Source of the DNA: Mucilaginibacter sp. UR6-1
Lineage (GTDB): Bacteria; Bacteroidota; Bacteroidia; Sphingobacteriales; Sphingobacteriaceae
NCBI RefSeq assembly: GCF_020880975.1
Contig: NZ_JAJIWP010000001.1
Span: 682,001-746,000 of the forward strand
Direction: 5' to 3'
DNA length: 64,000 nt
The position numbers were made by a program, and so were the translations under genes. The notes beneath the pieces are model-generated. The model was not told the origin of the DNA. It was given only the letters and a program-made list of their open reading frames with translations, and searched no databases. Below, in pieces: positions 1-10,709 of this stretch (position 1 is the first letter of the stretch; each line of letters opens with the position of its first letter).

Positions 1-1152
1 TATATGCTCGTCTTGTAATTTCTTTTCGGTAATATCATATACGTGTGACACGAAGTGCAAAGGCTTTCCGTCATTATCACGTACCAGTGATACACTAAGC
101 AATGCCCATATTATGTTGCCATTTTTATGGTAATATCGCTTTTCCATTTCGTAGTTGGATATTTCGCCATTTACCAGTTTTTCGAGCAATTCAAGATCGG
201 TGTTCAGATCATCAGGGTGCGTGATCTCCTGAAAGGTCAAAGCTGCAAATTCTTCAGCATTATAACCCAGGCTGTTAGCCAATATCCTGTTAACCTTTAG
301 CCATTTACCCTCCGGAGATACCAGGGCCATACCGATAGGAGAGTTTTCAAAAGCGCTTTCAAACCTGTCTTCACTATTTTTCAGGTAGTGTCTTATTGAT
401 ACCTGATCATCAATATCCTGCAGGGTACCGTAAATTTTTGAGCACCGGCCATTCTCAAACTCGGCATGTGCAATAATACGTACCCATTTTTCATCATTCT
501 GCGCGGTCATCATGATGGTTTCCACATCAAATGGTTCACCGGTTTCAGTAATATCTGTTAAAGCCTTATCCATCATTTGCTGATGTTTGCCGGATTTATA
601 GAAACGGTCTATGATATTAAATGATGGTACAAAATCAACATCAACGCCATATAACTGCTTGGTTACCTGTGTCCACGCCAGCTTCTTGTTGATCATGTCA
701 ATTTCCCAGCCGCCGAGTTTAATGCTAAGGTTTGTTTTGTTAAGTAATTCCTTGTTATTGGTAAGCTCCTGCTCGGCAAGTATATGCCGTGTAACGTCAA
801 CGTTTATACCTACTAAACGTACGGGCTTATACTGTTCGTCCCATTCAACAACGTTGCCCTTGCAGTTTATCCAGCGTATACTGCCATTGCGGTGTTTAAA
901 GCGCGGAGTAATATCAAATGGTTGGCGACTGCTGTTTTCAATATTGAGGCTAATACTCCGCCGAACCATTTCCCAGTCCTCATCCAATACCAGTTTTTGC
1001 CAGGTGTCGGGCAAGTTCTCGGTTTGTTCTGAGCCGTAACCCAGCATTTTTTTAAATGATTCGCTTACATGCCATACAACATTGCGAATATCAAATTCCC
1101 AAAATCCGGCTAAGTCCTGATCTGATACAATTTTGTAAACATCATTATTCAT
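1..1152 (-). CDS. Multi-PAS sensor protein, probably histidine kinase (3' end beyond window)
   Basis: The minus-strand frame is open from ATG at 1152 to the window edge, giving 384 residues without a stop. It contains three consecutive PAS/PAC units, at about residues 10-125, 135-250 and 255-384. Recognisable pieces are a first PAS opening with GFWEFDIRNVVWHVS, PAC ends of the form LVGINVDVTRHI, KIYGTLQDIDDQ and FVSHVYDITEKK, and a third PAS with SPIGMALVSPEGKWLKVN. No membrane segment or signal peptide is visible, so the sensing part looks cytoplasmic. The family usually ends in HisKA and HATPase_c domains, which would lie to the left of base 1; that is inference because the transmitter is not in view. 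It is divergent from the ABC-F gene, with an AT-rich shared upstream region that carries repeated ATCAATAA motifs. A diguanylate cyclase output is also possible but less common in this phylum. Confidence 0.85.
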   Translation of the reverse strand, partial: MNNDVYKIVSDQDLAGFWEFDIRNVVWHVSESFKKMLGYGSEQTENLPDTWQKLVLDEDWEMVRRSISLNIENSSRQPFDITPRFKHRNGSIRWINCKGNVVEWDEQYKPVRLVGINVDVTRHILAEQELTNNKELLNKTNLSIKLGGWEIDMINKKLAWTQVTKQLYGVDVDFVPSFNIIDRFYKSGKHQQMMDKALTDITETGEPFDVETIMMTAQNDEKWVRIIAHAEFENGRCSKIYGTLQDIDDQVSIRHYLKNSEDRFESAFENSPIGMALVSPEGKWLKVNRILANSLGYNAEEFAALTFQEITHPDDLNTDLELLEKLVNGEISNYEMEKRYYHKNGNIIWALLSVSLVRDNDGKPLHFVSHVYDITEKKLQDEHI

Positions 1153-1191
1153 ATACAATGCAATGTGGTGGCGGCTGTTTGTAATCAACAA

Positions 1192-1266
1192 TTATTGATA
1201 ATCAATAACAATATCAATAAAGTTGTTTAATCATACTCTTAAATACTATACGAATATTATCAATAA
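1192..1266. promoter_or_regulatory. Cluster of ATCAATAA motifs with a perfect palindrome, divergent intergenic region
   Basis: The 228-base region between the divergent PAS-sensor and ABC-F genes holds TTATTGATAATCAATAA (1192-1208), a perfect 8-bp palindrome around a single A. ATCAATAA then recurs in direct orientation at 1213-1220 and 1259-1266. This spacing of repeats suggests a binding site cluster, but the region is very AT-rich and the regulator is unknown. Confidence 0.35.
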
Positions 1267-1352
1267 AACGATTTTGCGGAGTAACTCCTGATAACAAAAG
1301 CCAATTATTATGCCATGTTGAGCAATAACTTTTAACTTGAATTAATTAACCG

Positions 1353-1360
1353 TATTTTTG
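1353..1360 (+). promoter_or_regulatory. -7 promoter element of the ABC-F gene
   Basis: TATTTTTG matches the Bacteroidota -7 consensus TAnnTTTG exactly. It would place the transcript start near 1364 and leave a leader of about 17 nt before the ATG at 1381. No well-spaced -33 TTTG was seen. Confidence 0.55.
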
Positions 1361-1380
1361 CGCCAAATAAAGGTGCATAA

Positions 1381-3009
<1,629 letters not shown>

Positions 3010-3030
3010 TTAAATAAGTCCATTACATGT

Positions 3031-3060
3031 AAACCCTGCCGGTAACCCGCGCAGGGTTTT
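3031..3060 (+). terminator. Rho-independent terminator after the ABC-F gene
   Basis: A perfect 9-bp stem AAACCCTGC/GCAGGGTTT (3031-3039 with 3051-3059) has an 11-nt loop and runs straight into a T run. It abuts the promoter of the next gene. Confidence 0.85.
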
Positions 3061-3068
3061 TATATTTG
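3061..3068 (+). promoter_or_regulatory. -7 promoter element giving a leaderless helicase mRNA
   Basis: TATATTTG is an exact TAnnTTTG match. Its last base lies only 4 nt before the GTG at 3073, so the transcript should begin at or next to the start codon. There is no room for a ribosome binding site. Confidence 0.6.
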
Positions 3069-3072
3069 TTCC

Positions 3073-4500
3073 GTGTCGTCAGCAGATAATATCCGTAAAG
3101 CATTTCCGCATGAGCCTACCGGGCAACAGTATGAGTTGTTTGGCATGTTGCATCGCTTTTTATTGAGCGATGATGGCGATGAATGTTTCATTCTGAAAGG
3201 GTATGCCGGTACCGGTAAAACCACCATTTTAGGCGCGCTGGTAAAAGCGTTGCGTAGCTATAACTATAAATTTGTGCTGCTTGCGCCTACCGGGCGTGCC
3301 GCTAAAGTAATAACAGGCTATTCAGGCCGTAAGGCGTTTACCATACATAAACGTATCTACCGCAAAAAGTCGGCTCTAAATGTAGACGAAAGCTTTAGCC
3401 TGGCTGAGAATTTGGCGACTAATACCATATTTATTGTTGATGAAGCATCCATGATATCTGATGAGTTAAGCGGCAATAATCGTGAAACGCTGCTGAACGA
3501 TCTGGTGAGGTACGTTTACAACACCAACAATTGCAAACTGATGCTGGTAGGCGATACGGCCCAGCTTCCGCCTGTTGGCTCCATGGAGAGCCCTGCATTG
3601 GATATTGAGTTAATGCGAGGACAGTATGGGCTTACTATATTTAGCTATGAGCTTACGGATGTATTGCGTCAACAAAAAAACTCGGGTATATTATATAATG
3701 TTACCAATGTGCGTAACCAGATACGACTGGAAGACACGCGTATGCCCCATATTGTTACCCGGGGTTATAAGGATGTGTTCAGGATGGTGAGCGATAAGCT
3801 GGAGGATGGGCTTAACTATGCTTACAGCAAATATGGGCACGAGAGCACGCTGATCATCTGCCGCTCAAACAAAAATGCAAACCTTTATAACCGGCAGATA
3901 CGCGGCCGCATACTTTGGCGGGAGGAAGAACTAACCGGTGGCGACCAAGTAATGGTAGTAAAGAACAACTACTTTTGGCTGAACGATAAGGAGGAGGGAA
4001 GTACCGGTTTTATTGCCAATGGCGATATTGCCCGCATACGCAAAGTGCGTGGTATTGAGGAGATGTATGGCTTTCGCTTTGCCAACGTGCAACTGGAGTT
4101 TATTGATTATGCCGAAGACCCTGTGGTTGATTGCAAGGTATTGCTTGATACGCTGTACGCTGAATCTCCGGCGCTGCAATCTATTGATCAAAAGCGCTTT
4201 TACCTGGAGGTGATGAAGGATTATATTCACATTCATGGCAAACGTGCCCAGCACGAAGAATTAAAGCTCAACCCGTATTACAATGCCTTGCAAATTAAGT
4301 TTGCCTACGCCATAACCTGCCACAAGGCACAGGGAGGCCAGTGGCCCGCCGTATTTGTTGACCAGGGTTTTTTGACTGAAGAAATGGTTAATATGGATTT
4401 TCTACGATGGTTTTACACAGCATGTACACGGGCGACTGATGAATTATACCTGGTAAATTTTAATGATAAGTTTTTTGGCGGCGAACCTGTAACCGATTAA
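3073..4500 (+). CDS. RecD-like ATP-dependent DNA helicase
   Basis: This 475-residue superfamily-1 helicase starts at GTG. Motifs in order are Walker A GYAGTGKTT (about residue 43), motif Ia region LLAPTGRAAK, Walker B IFIVDEASMIS (about 122), motif III LVGDTAQLPPVG (about 157), and the C-terminal UvrD_C_2-type segment AITCHKAQGGQWPAVFVD (about 413), followed by YTACTRATDELYLV (motif VI, with the arginine finger). It is single-chain and much shorter than RecD2, so it is best called a RecD-like/AAA_30 helicase, probably in DNA repair. The start is fixed by the promoter just upstream. Its TAA overlaps the stop of the convergent kinase gene inside TTAA (4497-4500), and no terminator separates the two. 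Confidence 0.88.
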   Translation: MSSADNIRKAFPHEPTGQQYELFGMLHRFLLSDDGDECFILKGYAGTGKTTILGALVKALRSYNYKFVLLAPTGRAAKVITGYSGRKAFTIHKRIYRKKSALNVDESFSLAENLATNTIFIVDEASMISDELSGNNRETLLNDLVRYVYNTNNCKLMLVGDTAQLPPVGSMESPALDIELMRGQYGLTIFSYELTDVLRQQKNSGILYNVTNVRNQIRLEDTRMPHIVTRGYKDVFRMVSDKLEDGLNYAYSKYGHESTLIICRSNKNANLYNRQIRGRILWREEELTGGDQVMVVKNNYFWLNDKEEGSTGFIANGDIARIRKVRGIEEMYGFRFANVQLEFIDYAEDPVVDCKVLLDTLYAESPALQSIDQKRFYLEVMKDYIHIHGKRAQHEELKLNPYYNALQIKFAYAITCHKAQGGQWPAVFVDQGFLTEEMVNMDFLRWFYTACTRATDELYLVNFNDKFFGGEPVTD

Positions 4501-5828
4501 GTGCTAACCGGTAATTTTATAGCAAAAGTTGATCCTTCGCCAACTATACTCTCCACACTTATTTTTCCACCATGCTTTTCAACTATCTGCTTAACAATAC
4601 TTAACCCTAAACCGGTTGATTTTTCACCGCGTAATCCGCTGCGGCCGGCTTTTGAAAAGCGTTCAAAAATAATTGGCAATATATCTTTCGGAATGCCAAC
4701 GCCTTGATCTTTTACTTCAATAAGCAAAAGTTTGCCGGTAGCTTGCAAGCTGATGTTTATGGTGTCCGTTTCTTTCGAGAATTTGGCAGCGTTGCTAATC
4801 AGGTTATCTATCACCCGTTGAAATTTTTCTGTGTTGATGTCAGCGTAGATACTACCGGTAATTGAATTGCACACAACGCGGTTTGGTATGCTTGCCGAAT
4901 TATTCCAGCCGTCAGCCAAACGCTTTAAAAAGCTGCTCATTTCTGTGCGCGATAGCGCAAGCTCATCAGTATTCTCGTTACGTGCGGTTTCTAACAAATC
5001 ATTGATAATGCTACGTGCCTTTTCGCATGATTGCTTTACCATACTAAGGTTCTCCATTGTATCTTCATCAGGCTCATCAAGTTCCATCAGCATCGCTACC
5101 GATTCAATGGCAGCTATTGGGTTGCGCAGATCATGTGCCACCATGCCTAACACTTCTGTTTTAAAATTGCTTGCCTGCTCAATCTCGCGGTTCTTTTTAT
5201 TGATATCAACCAATTGCAAATAATGGTTGGCTTTATACGTGTAATTATACCTCGAGATCAGGAAAAAGCCAAGCAGCAATATACAGCATATCAATTCATT
5301 ATATAGTATTTCAGTAGCGCTGTGTGAAAGGGCGGTAAGTACAAGCGTAAAAATAATACCCGTAACCAGGGTAATAAACATGGTTTGGCCATGCTCAAAC
5401 ACGCAAATTATGGCTATAACCGTTAACGCGATCATAAAACCGATCAGGTTATCGCTGGGTACATAGGTTACAATAAAACTCGAAACCATGCCGCTGAAAA
5501 TTATATACAATGCAAACAATACCGTACAGGCCGACATTACACCTGTGGCTTTGCGCGTGGCAGTTATGTTTTTATGGAACGAACTTATTATCCAATAAAA
5601 CAGCGGTGTTAAAGCAAGATGCACCCAAACACTAATGTTAAACTCAGGAAAGTTATGAATGCGGGTAATACTACTTGGAAAAGCTGATAAGAAGATCCTG
5701 AAAAGCAGGTTAAGGGTAAAGTATATAGCGCAAAGCTTTTTAATACTTTTAAGGTTTTGCTGCATGTAATAATTGCGGAATTCTGCACGGCTTTTCACAG
5801 CTACCGCGCTGGCAAAATCAAGATCCAA
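4497..5828 (-). CDS. Membrane-bound sensor histidine kinase
   Basis: Six hydrophobic segments in the first half (from IKKLCAIYFTLNLLFRIFL to ELICCILLLGFFL) are followed by a short linker, HisKA with MVAHDLRNPIAA (phospho-accepting His), the N box NLISNAAKFSKETD, G1 VKDQGVGIP, F box and G2 STGLGLSIVKQIVEKHGG. No receiver domain and no adjacent response regulator are present, so this is an orphan kinase; its ligand is unknown. The frame is open to a TTG at 5948, but two exact -7 boxes lie inside that extension (5855-5871), so I prefer the TTG at 5828 (443 residues). An ATG at 5765 is the other option. It is divergent from clpB and convergent with the helicase. Confidence 0.82.
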   Translation of the reverse strand: MDLDFASAVAVKSRAEFRNYYMQQNLKSIKKLCAIYFTLNLLFRIFLSAFPSSITRIHNFPEFNISVWVHLALTPLFYWIISSFHKNITATRKATGVMSACTVLFALYIIFSGMVSSFIVTYVPSDNLIGFMIALTVIAIICVFEHGQTMFITLVTGIIFTLVLTALSHSATEILYNELICCILLLGFFLISRYNYTYKANHYLQLVDINKKNREIEQASNFKTEVLGMVAHDLRNPIAAIESVAMLMELDEPDEDTMENLSMVKQSCEKARSIINDLLETARNENTDELALSRTEMSSFLKRLADGWNNSASIPNRVVCNSITGSIYADINTEKFQRVIDNLISNAAKFSKETDTINISLQATGKLLLIEVKDQGVGIPKDILPIIFERFSKAGRSGLRGEKSTGLGLSIVKQIVEKHGGKISVESIVGEGSTFAIKLPVST

Positions 5829-5854
5829 TGTTGTATAATTTTTGGTCAGTAGCC

Positions 5855-5871
5855 CAAATGTAACAAAAATA
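5855..5871 (-). promoter_or_regulatory. Two -7 elements for the histidine kinase gene
   Basis: On the minus strand TATTTTTG (5871-5864) and TACATTTG (5862-5855) both match TAnnTTTG. They lie inside the longest open frame of the kinase and argue for a start downstream of 5848. Confidence 0.45.
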
Positions 5872-6028
5872 TTGCACAAGCTGCAAGTACAAAAAAACCT
5901 GAAGTAATGGCGGTATGTTATATAACCTAAGAATCGGTTTTCAGCCAAAAAGTCGGCTTATGTAAGTCTAAACCGACAATTTTTCATATAATATAATTTG
6001 GTAGGTGTTTTGAACAGATGTAATCGCT

Positions 6029-8641
6029 ATGAATTTTAACAACTTTACAATCAAAGCTCAGGAGGCCGTACAAAAGGCCTCAGAAATTACCGCCGGTAAC
6101 CAGCAGCAAGCCATTGAGAATGCGCACTTGCTGAAAGCGTTACTGCTGGTTGATGAGAACGTTATCAGTTACTTATTAAAAAAGCTGAACGTTAACCTTA
6201 ACAGGCTTGGCGATGTGCTTGACCAGCAGATCGCATCGTACCCAAAGGTGAGCGGCAGCAATATATATTTATCATCAGATGCTAACAGCGCTTTGCAAAA
6301 GGCGCAGGGATACCTGAAGGAGTTTAAGGATGAATTTGTATCGGTTGAGCATATTTTGCTTGGTATCCTTGCATCTAATGATAAAACATCGGGCGCGCTA
6401 AAGGATGCCGGTGTTAACGAAAAGGATCTTAAAAAAGCCATTGTTAGTTTACGTGGCGACAGCAAGGTTACTGATCAAAATGCCGAAGCTACCTATAATG
6501 CGCTTAATAAATACGCCCGTAACCTGAATGAGTATGCCGAATCGGGCAAACTTGACCCTGTTATTGGCAGGGATGAAGAGATACGCCGTGTGATACAAAT
6601 ATTATCGCGTCGTACCAAAAATAACCCGGTACTGGTGGGTGAACCCGGCGTTGGTAAAACCGCTATTGCCGAGGGTATCGCCTTCCGTATCATCAAGGGT
6701 GACGTGCCCGAAAGCTTGAAAACAAAAACCGTTTACTCGCTGGATATGGGTGCGCTGGTTGCCGGTGCAAAATATAAAGGTGAGTTTGAGGAACGCCTTA
6801 AAGCCGTGGTGAAAGAGGTAGTACAAAGCGATGGTGAGATCATCCTGTTTATTGATGAGATACACACGTTGGTTGGTGCGGGCGGCGGCGAAGGCGCTAT
6901 GGACGCGGCCAATATATTGAAACCGGCCCTCGCCCGTGGCGAATTGATGGCCATTGGCGCAACCACGCTTAACGAATACCAAAAATATGTAGAGAAGGAC
7001 AAAGCCCTTGAGCGCCGTTTCCAGAAAGTGAATGTTGATGAGCCTGATCCGCAGGATGCGATCTCGATACTTCGTGGATTAAAGGAGCGTTATGAGCAGC
7101 ACCATAAAGTGCACATTAAGGACGAGGCAATTATTGCCGCGGTTGAAATGTCGCAACGTTATATATCCGACAGGTTTTTACCCGATAAGGCGATTGACCT
7201 GATGGACGAGGCTGCGAGTAAACTGCGCCTCGAAATGGATTCGGTACCGGAAGCGGTGGACGAGTTGGAACGCCGCATTATGCAGTTGGAGATCGAGCGC
7301 GAAGCCATCAAACGTGAAAAAGATGAGCGGAAAGTAGCCGAACTGAGCGAAGAGATCGCTAACCTAAGTGCCGATCGCGACTCTATCCGTGCCAAATGGC
7401 AAAGCGAGAAGGATTTGGTGGATAGCATCAACCAAAAGGTTGAGCAGATTGAAAACTTTAAGCTGGAAGCCGACCAGGCCGAACGTGCCGGAGATTATGG
7501 TAAGGTAGCTGAGTTACGCTACGGCCGCATTCGCGAAACACAGGATGAGGTTGAAAAACTTAAATTGGATTTGCAAAAGCAGCAGGTAGATAGCCGTATG
7601 CTGAAAGAGGAAGTTACTGCCGACGATATTGCCGGTGTGGTTTCCCGCTGGACAGGCATCCCGGTTTCAAAAATGATACAAAGCGAGCGCGAAAAGCTGC
7701 TGCACCTGGAAGAAGAACTACACAAACGTGTAGCAGGGCAGGAGGAAGCCATAGAGGCCATCAGCGATGCCATACGCCGCAGCCGAGCCGGTTTGCAGGA
7801 TAAGCGTAAGCCTATCGGGTCGTTCATATTTTTGGGTACCACCGGTGTTGGTAAAACCGAATTGGCTAAGGCATTGGCCGAATTCCTTTTCAATGATGAA
7901 AGCGCGCTGGTACGTATTGATATGAGCGAATACCAGGAACGCCATGCGGTTTCAAGATTGATAGGCGCGCCTCCGGGCTATGTAGGTTATGATGAAGGCG
8001 GACAGTTGACTGAAGCCGTACGCCGCAAACCATACAGCGTGGTATTGCTGGATGAGATAGAGAAAGCGCACCCGGATGTATTCAACATACTGTTACAAGT
8101 GCTGGATGATGGCCGTTTAACGGATAACAAAGGCCGTGTGGTGAACTTTAAGAACACCATCATCATCATGACCTCGAATATCGGCTCAAACATTATCCAG
8201 GAAAACTTTACCGACCTGGATGACGACCGCGAAGAGATCATCGCAAAAACCAAGAATCAATTGTTTGAGTTGCTGCGCGTAACCATCAGGCCGGAGTTTT
8301 TGAACCGGATAGACGAGATCATTATGTTTACCCCGCTAACCCGCGATGAAATTGGCGACATTGTTAAACTGCAATTCAGGCAGGTACAGCAAACGCTGGC
8401 CGAAATGGGAATTACCATTGATGCTACCGATGAAGCGCTCGACTGGCTGGCACAACTGGGTTACGATCCGCAATTTGGCGCAAGGCCGCTTAAACGTGTT
8501 ATTCAAAAACGTATACTTAATGAGCTATCAAAACAGATACTCGGCGGTAAGGTAGATAAGGATAGCGCCATCAAGCTGGATATGTTTGATAATCAATTTG
8601 TTTTCCTTAATTCAAAGGACGACGGTGAGGCTGCACGGTAA
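6029..8641 (+). CDS. clpB: ATP-dependent disaggregase ClpB
   Basis: This 870-residue protein has the complete ClpB layout: a double Clp N domain (residues 1-150), NBD1 with Walker A GEPGVGKT (about 206) and Walker [13 protein letters not shown], a long charged coiled-coil middle domain (about 400-525), NBD2 with GTTGVGKT (about 610) and [14 protein letters not shown], arginine-finger region [11 protein letters not shown], and the C-terminal D2-small domain. The middle domain and the absence of an IGL ClpP-loop separate it from ClpA/ClpC. It rescues aggregated proteins together with DnaK/DnaJ/GrpE in the cytoplasm. The length is normal. It is a single-gene unit, divergent from the kinase; no clear CIRCE-like element was found upstream, only a 5-bp inverted repeat GTCGG/CCGAC (5952-5977). 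Confidence 0.97.
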   Translation: MNFNNFTIKAQEAVQKASEITAGNQQQAIENAHLLKALLLVDENVISYLLKKLNVNLNRLGDVLDQQIASYPKVSGSNIYLSSDANSALQKAQGYLKEFKDEFVSVEHILLGILASNDKTSGALKDAGVNEKDLKKAIVSLRGDSKVTDQNAEATYNALNKYARNLNEYAESGKLDPVIGRDEEIRRVIQILSRRTKNNPVLVGEPGVGKTAIAEGIAFRIIKGDVPESLKTKTVYSLDMGALVAGAKYKGEFEERLKAVVKEVVQSDGEIILFIDEIHTLVGAGGGEGAMDAANILKPALARGELMAIGATTLNEYQKYVEKDKALERRFQKVNVDEPDPQDAISILRGLKERYEQHHKVHIKDEAIIAAVEMSQRYISDRFLPDKAIDLMDEAASKLRLEMDSVPEAVDELERRIMQLEIEREAIKREKDERKVAELSEEIANLSADRDSIRAKWQSEKDLVDSINQKVEQIENFKLEADQAERAGDYGKVAELRYGRIRETQDEVEKLKLDLQKQQVDSRMLKEEVTADDIAGVVSRWTGIPVSKMIQSEREKLLHLEEELHKRVAGQEEAIEAISDAIRRSRAGLQDKRKPIGSFIFLGTTGVGKTELAKALAEFLFNDESALVRIDMSEYQERHAVSRLIGAPPGYVGYDEGGQLTEAVRRKPYSVVLLDEIEKAHPDVFNILLQVLDDGRLTDNKGRVVNFKNTIIIMTSNIGSNIIQENFTDLDDDREEIIAKTKNQLFELLRVTIRPEFLNRIDEIIMFTPLTRDEIGDIVKLQFRQVQQTLAEMGITIDATDEALDWLAQLGYDPQFGARPLKRVIQKRILNELSKQILGGKVDKDSAIKLDMFDNQFVFLNSKDDGEAAR

Positions 8642-8733
8642 GTATCGGCGCGGTTAAATGTTAAATAATGTTAAGGCATTAAACCGTTTACCAGCCGAAT
8701 GCTCAAACAAACATAATAACTCCATCATATAGC

Positions 8734-8761
8734 AAAAGAGCTGCCTTCGGGCGGCTCTTTT
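8734..8761 (+). terminator. Rho-independent terminator between clpB and the rluA-like gene
   Basis: A 12-bp stem AAAAGAGCTGCC/GGCGGCTCTTTT (one T-G wobble) is closed by a TTCG tetraloop (8746-8749) and ends in four T. The symmetric A/T tails would work on either strand, but only clpB runs into it. Confidence 0.9.
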
Positions 8762-8774
8762 GCATTTAAAACCG

Positions 8775-8782
8775 TACTTTTG
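8775..8782 (+). promoter_or_regulatory. -7 promoter element of the rluA-like gene
   Basis: TACTTTTG matches TAnnTTTG and lies 9 nt before the ATG at 8792. The predicted leader is only a few bases, so the message is nearly leaderless. Confidence 0.55.
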
Positions 8783-8791
8783 CACCCTGTT

Positions 8792-9517
8792 ATGAAGATA
8801 CCCAAGTTTGCCGACCAGATACTTTTTGAAAACGATGATATAATTGTGGTAAATAAGCCGCCCTTTATCAGTTCGCTTGACGAGCGTGGAGAGGGTAGCA
8901 GTGAGATCAGTATGCTGCGCCTGGCCAAGGCTTACAGTGAGGATGCACAGATATGCCACCGTTTAGATAAAGAAACATCCGGCGCGCTGATATTCGCCAA
9001 GCACCCTGAAGCCTACCGTTGGGTATCTATGCAGTTTGAGCGCCGTAAGGTAAAAAAGGTATATCATGCCGTTATTGATGGTACGCATGTGTTTGAAGAC
9101 CTGCAGATCGATCTGCCGATATTGAATGTTGGCAAAGGCAGCGTTACCATCAGCAGGCAGGAGGGTAAACAAGCCGAAACCTGGTTCAATTCGTTAAAAT
9201 ACTACAAGCATTATACATTGGTTGAATGCCGCCCTGTAACCGGCCGTATGCACCAGATACGTATACACCTGGCTACCCAGCGTGCCTCAATAGCAGGAGA
9301 CGAAATGTACAAAGGCCAGCCGGTATTTCTCTCAAAACTTAAACGCAAGTATCATTTAGGTAAGGAGCAAGAGGAGCTACCCATCATGAAACGCTTTGCC
9401 CTGCACGCTTATGAGGTTACCTTTAAGTTGATGAATGGCGAAGATATCACCATACATGCCCCATATCCTAAAGACTTTGAAACGCTTTTAAAATTGTTGG
9501 ATAAGTTTGATAGTTAG
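8792..9517 (+). CDS. RluA-family pseudouridine synthase
   Basis: This 241-residue protein has the RluA catalytic motif HRLDKETSGALIF (catalytic Asp in RLD) and the C-terminal motif RPVTGRMHQIRIHLA. It has no N-terminal S4 RNA-binding domain. It isomerises uridine to pseudouridine in rRNA or tRNA; the target cannot be read from the sequence, and TruC- or RluA-like roles are both possible. I chose the ATG at 8792 rather than the in-frame TTG at 8780, which lies inside the promoter -7 box. A terminator lies directly upstream, so the gene is transcribed alone. Confidence 0.9.
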   Translation: MKIPKFADQILFENDDIIVVNKPPFISSLDERGEGSSEISMLRLAKAYSEDAQICHRLDKETSGALIFAKHPEAYRWVSMQFERRKVKKVYHAVIDGTHVFEDLQIDLPILNVGKGSVTISRQEGKQAETWFNSLKYYKHYTLVECRPVTGRMHQIRIHLATQRASIAGDEMYKGQPVFLSKLKRKYHLGKEQEELPIMKRFALHAYEVTFKLMNGEDITIHAPYPKDFETLLKLLDKFDS

Positions 9518-9722
9518 AAATAGTAATGCAACTATATCTGCAGATCAATGATAAGTACGAAAGAGCGTAGGCCTGCCGGAAAACCGGGTCAGGGATATGG
9601 CCTTGTGGGTGAAAGGTTTTTTCTGCCTTGATGTTTGGTTACCTTGCATCTAAGGTAAAGTAGCTGTGGAATAAAGTACAAACTTGTTCATAAAGCACAG
9701 TATCTTCATTACCTGTCCTCAA

Positions 9723-9746
9723 CTTCTTTTGTGCAGACAAAAGAAG
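9723..9746. repeat. Perfect 10-bp palindrome, intergenic repeat unit
   Basis: CTTCTTTTGT and ACAAAAGAAG are perfect inverse complements around GCAG. This looks like a dispersed hairpin unit rather than a gene terminator because it lies more than 200 bases from the nearest stop. Confidence 0.6.
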
Positions 9747-9866
9747 CAAAAACTGCCGGCTACGCCCTGCCCGGTGAAGGTTTCTACTTTGGCAAGGCTT
9801 GTGCTACTCCGGGCATTTCTGATGCCGGTAATGTTGGTTATTTACAGTTCTTGCTTGGGTTGAAGT

Positions 9867-9938
9867 TTCGATGAGATAGCGAGAAATCTATCCGCGTTCT
9901 TAATAAAACGGCAGATTTCCCCTCATACCTCGGTCGAA
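9867..9938. repeat. Imperfect inverted repeat (AGATTTC ... GGTCGAA type)
   Basis: The arms at 9867-9889 and 9913-9938 are imperfect inverse complements, both including GAAATCT/AGATTTC and TTCGA/TCGAA. The composition and the trailing GAAATGACA are typical of dispersed intergenic repeats in this family (recognition from memory). Confidence 0.5.
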
Positions 9939-9967
9939 ATGACATTTTTTAAATTGTCTCATTAACT

Positions 9968-9998
9968 CCCTCTCCTTTGGAGAGGGTTGGGGAGAGGT
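9968..9998. repeat. CCCTCTCC-TTT-GGAGAGGG repeat at the end of the flavoreductase gene
   Basis: A perfect 8-bp hairpin (9968-9975 with 9979-9986) is followed by TTGGGGAGAGG. It touches the minus-strand stop codon at 9999. It may double as a 3' end structure for that gene. Confidence 0.55.
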
Positions 9999-10709
9999 TT
10001 ACTGCCAAAACCCATGTGCCTTGATCTGGCTTGAACCATAACCCTGGCTGCGCAGCGTTTTACGTAGTTGCGCTACCATGGTTGAGTTACCCGCGAGATA
10101 AAAGATAGTATTTTCCAGATTTTCTGACTGTTGCAGTAACCACTTTATCAATGAGTGATGGCCGTAATTGTCGTCGCGCTCAACGGGTTGCAGCGGCGTT
10201 TTAAAATACTCGGTGAATAGTTTACTATTGGCATTATCAGCCATAACTACCGCGCCGGTAAAACGGGTAGCAGGCTGTGTTAACTGTTGCATGGCCAACA
10301 GGTGACCAATAGCGCTTTCGTCGCCTAAACAAACAATAGCCGAGGTATTTACCGGACTGTGCTTTGTTGTTGCAATACCAAGATACTCCACACAATCTCC
10401 CTTATTTAATTGCCTGGCCCAAAGTGCACCCGGACCCTTATGATTTACATCGATATATAAAGTACATGTTTGTGTGTCGGCATCCCAGGCAGCAGGCGTA
10501 TAGTCGCGATAGGTGAATTCGGCTACCTTGCACTTCATGTGTTGTACTTCATTCCATTGCATACTGGCTGATGGCAGGTGCAGGTCAATCTCAATAATAT
10601 CATCAGTAATCCAGGTACGTGTTTCAAGTACATAACCTGTTTTTAAAAACTGATCCTCTATTATTTTGGTAGCTTTCCTTTTTATGCGTGATAATAACAA
10701 TGCGCTCAT
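9999..10709 (-). CDS. Siderophore-interacting (SIP-type) flavin reductase
   Basis: This 236-residue protein fits the siderophore-interacting family: an N-terminal FAD-binding barrel with RDYTPAAWD (FAD-binding R-x-Y-T) and HKGPGALWA, then a SIP NAD(P)H-binding domain with CLGDESAIGHL and the family's C-terminal signature from FYLAGNSTMV to IKAHGFWQ. Such proteins reduce ferric siderophores in the cytoplasm to release iron. It is short (236 versus about 260-280 residues), but both domains are present. Its ATG at 10709 lies against a 9-bp palindrome that probably controls it. An AraC regulator gene is immediately upstream in the same direction, 77 bases away, so iron- or siderophore-dependent control is likely. 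Confidence 0.85.
   Translation of the reverse strand: MSALLLSRIKRKATKIIEDQFLKTGYVLETRTWITDDIIEIDLHLPSASMQWNEVQHMKCKVAEFTYRDYTPAAWDADTQTCTLYIDVNHKGPGALWARQLNKGDCVEYLGIATTKHSPVNTSAIVCLGDESAIGHLLAMQQLTQPATRFTGAVVMADNANSKLFTEYFKTPLQPVERDDNYGHHSLIKWLLQQSENLENTIFYLAGNSTMVAQLRKTLRSQGYGSSQIKAHGFWQ

Larger units (their letters stand above)
9518..9998. other. 481-base intergenic region made of dispersed-type repeats
   Basis: No convincing coding sequence on either strand. The right two thirds holds three separate palindromic units (listed individually), of the type scattered through Sphingobacteriaceae genomes. The first 200 bases show nothing I can name. Confidence 0.6.

Noticed and set aside
611..1039. 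Plus-strand open frame of 142 codons
   Set aside because: It is antisense to a clear PAS-domain coding sequence, is rich in Ser/Leu as expected for a shadow frame, and has no promoter.
5952..5977. GTCGG/CCGAC inverted repeat before clpB as a heat-shock operator
   Set aside because: The arms are only 5 bp and resemble no heat-shock operator I know; reported only as context.
8780..8791. TTG at 8780 as start of the pseudouridine synthase
   Set aside because: It lies inside the -7 promoter box; the ATG at 8792 gives the normal protein.
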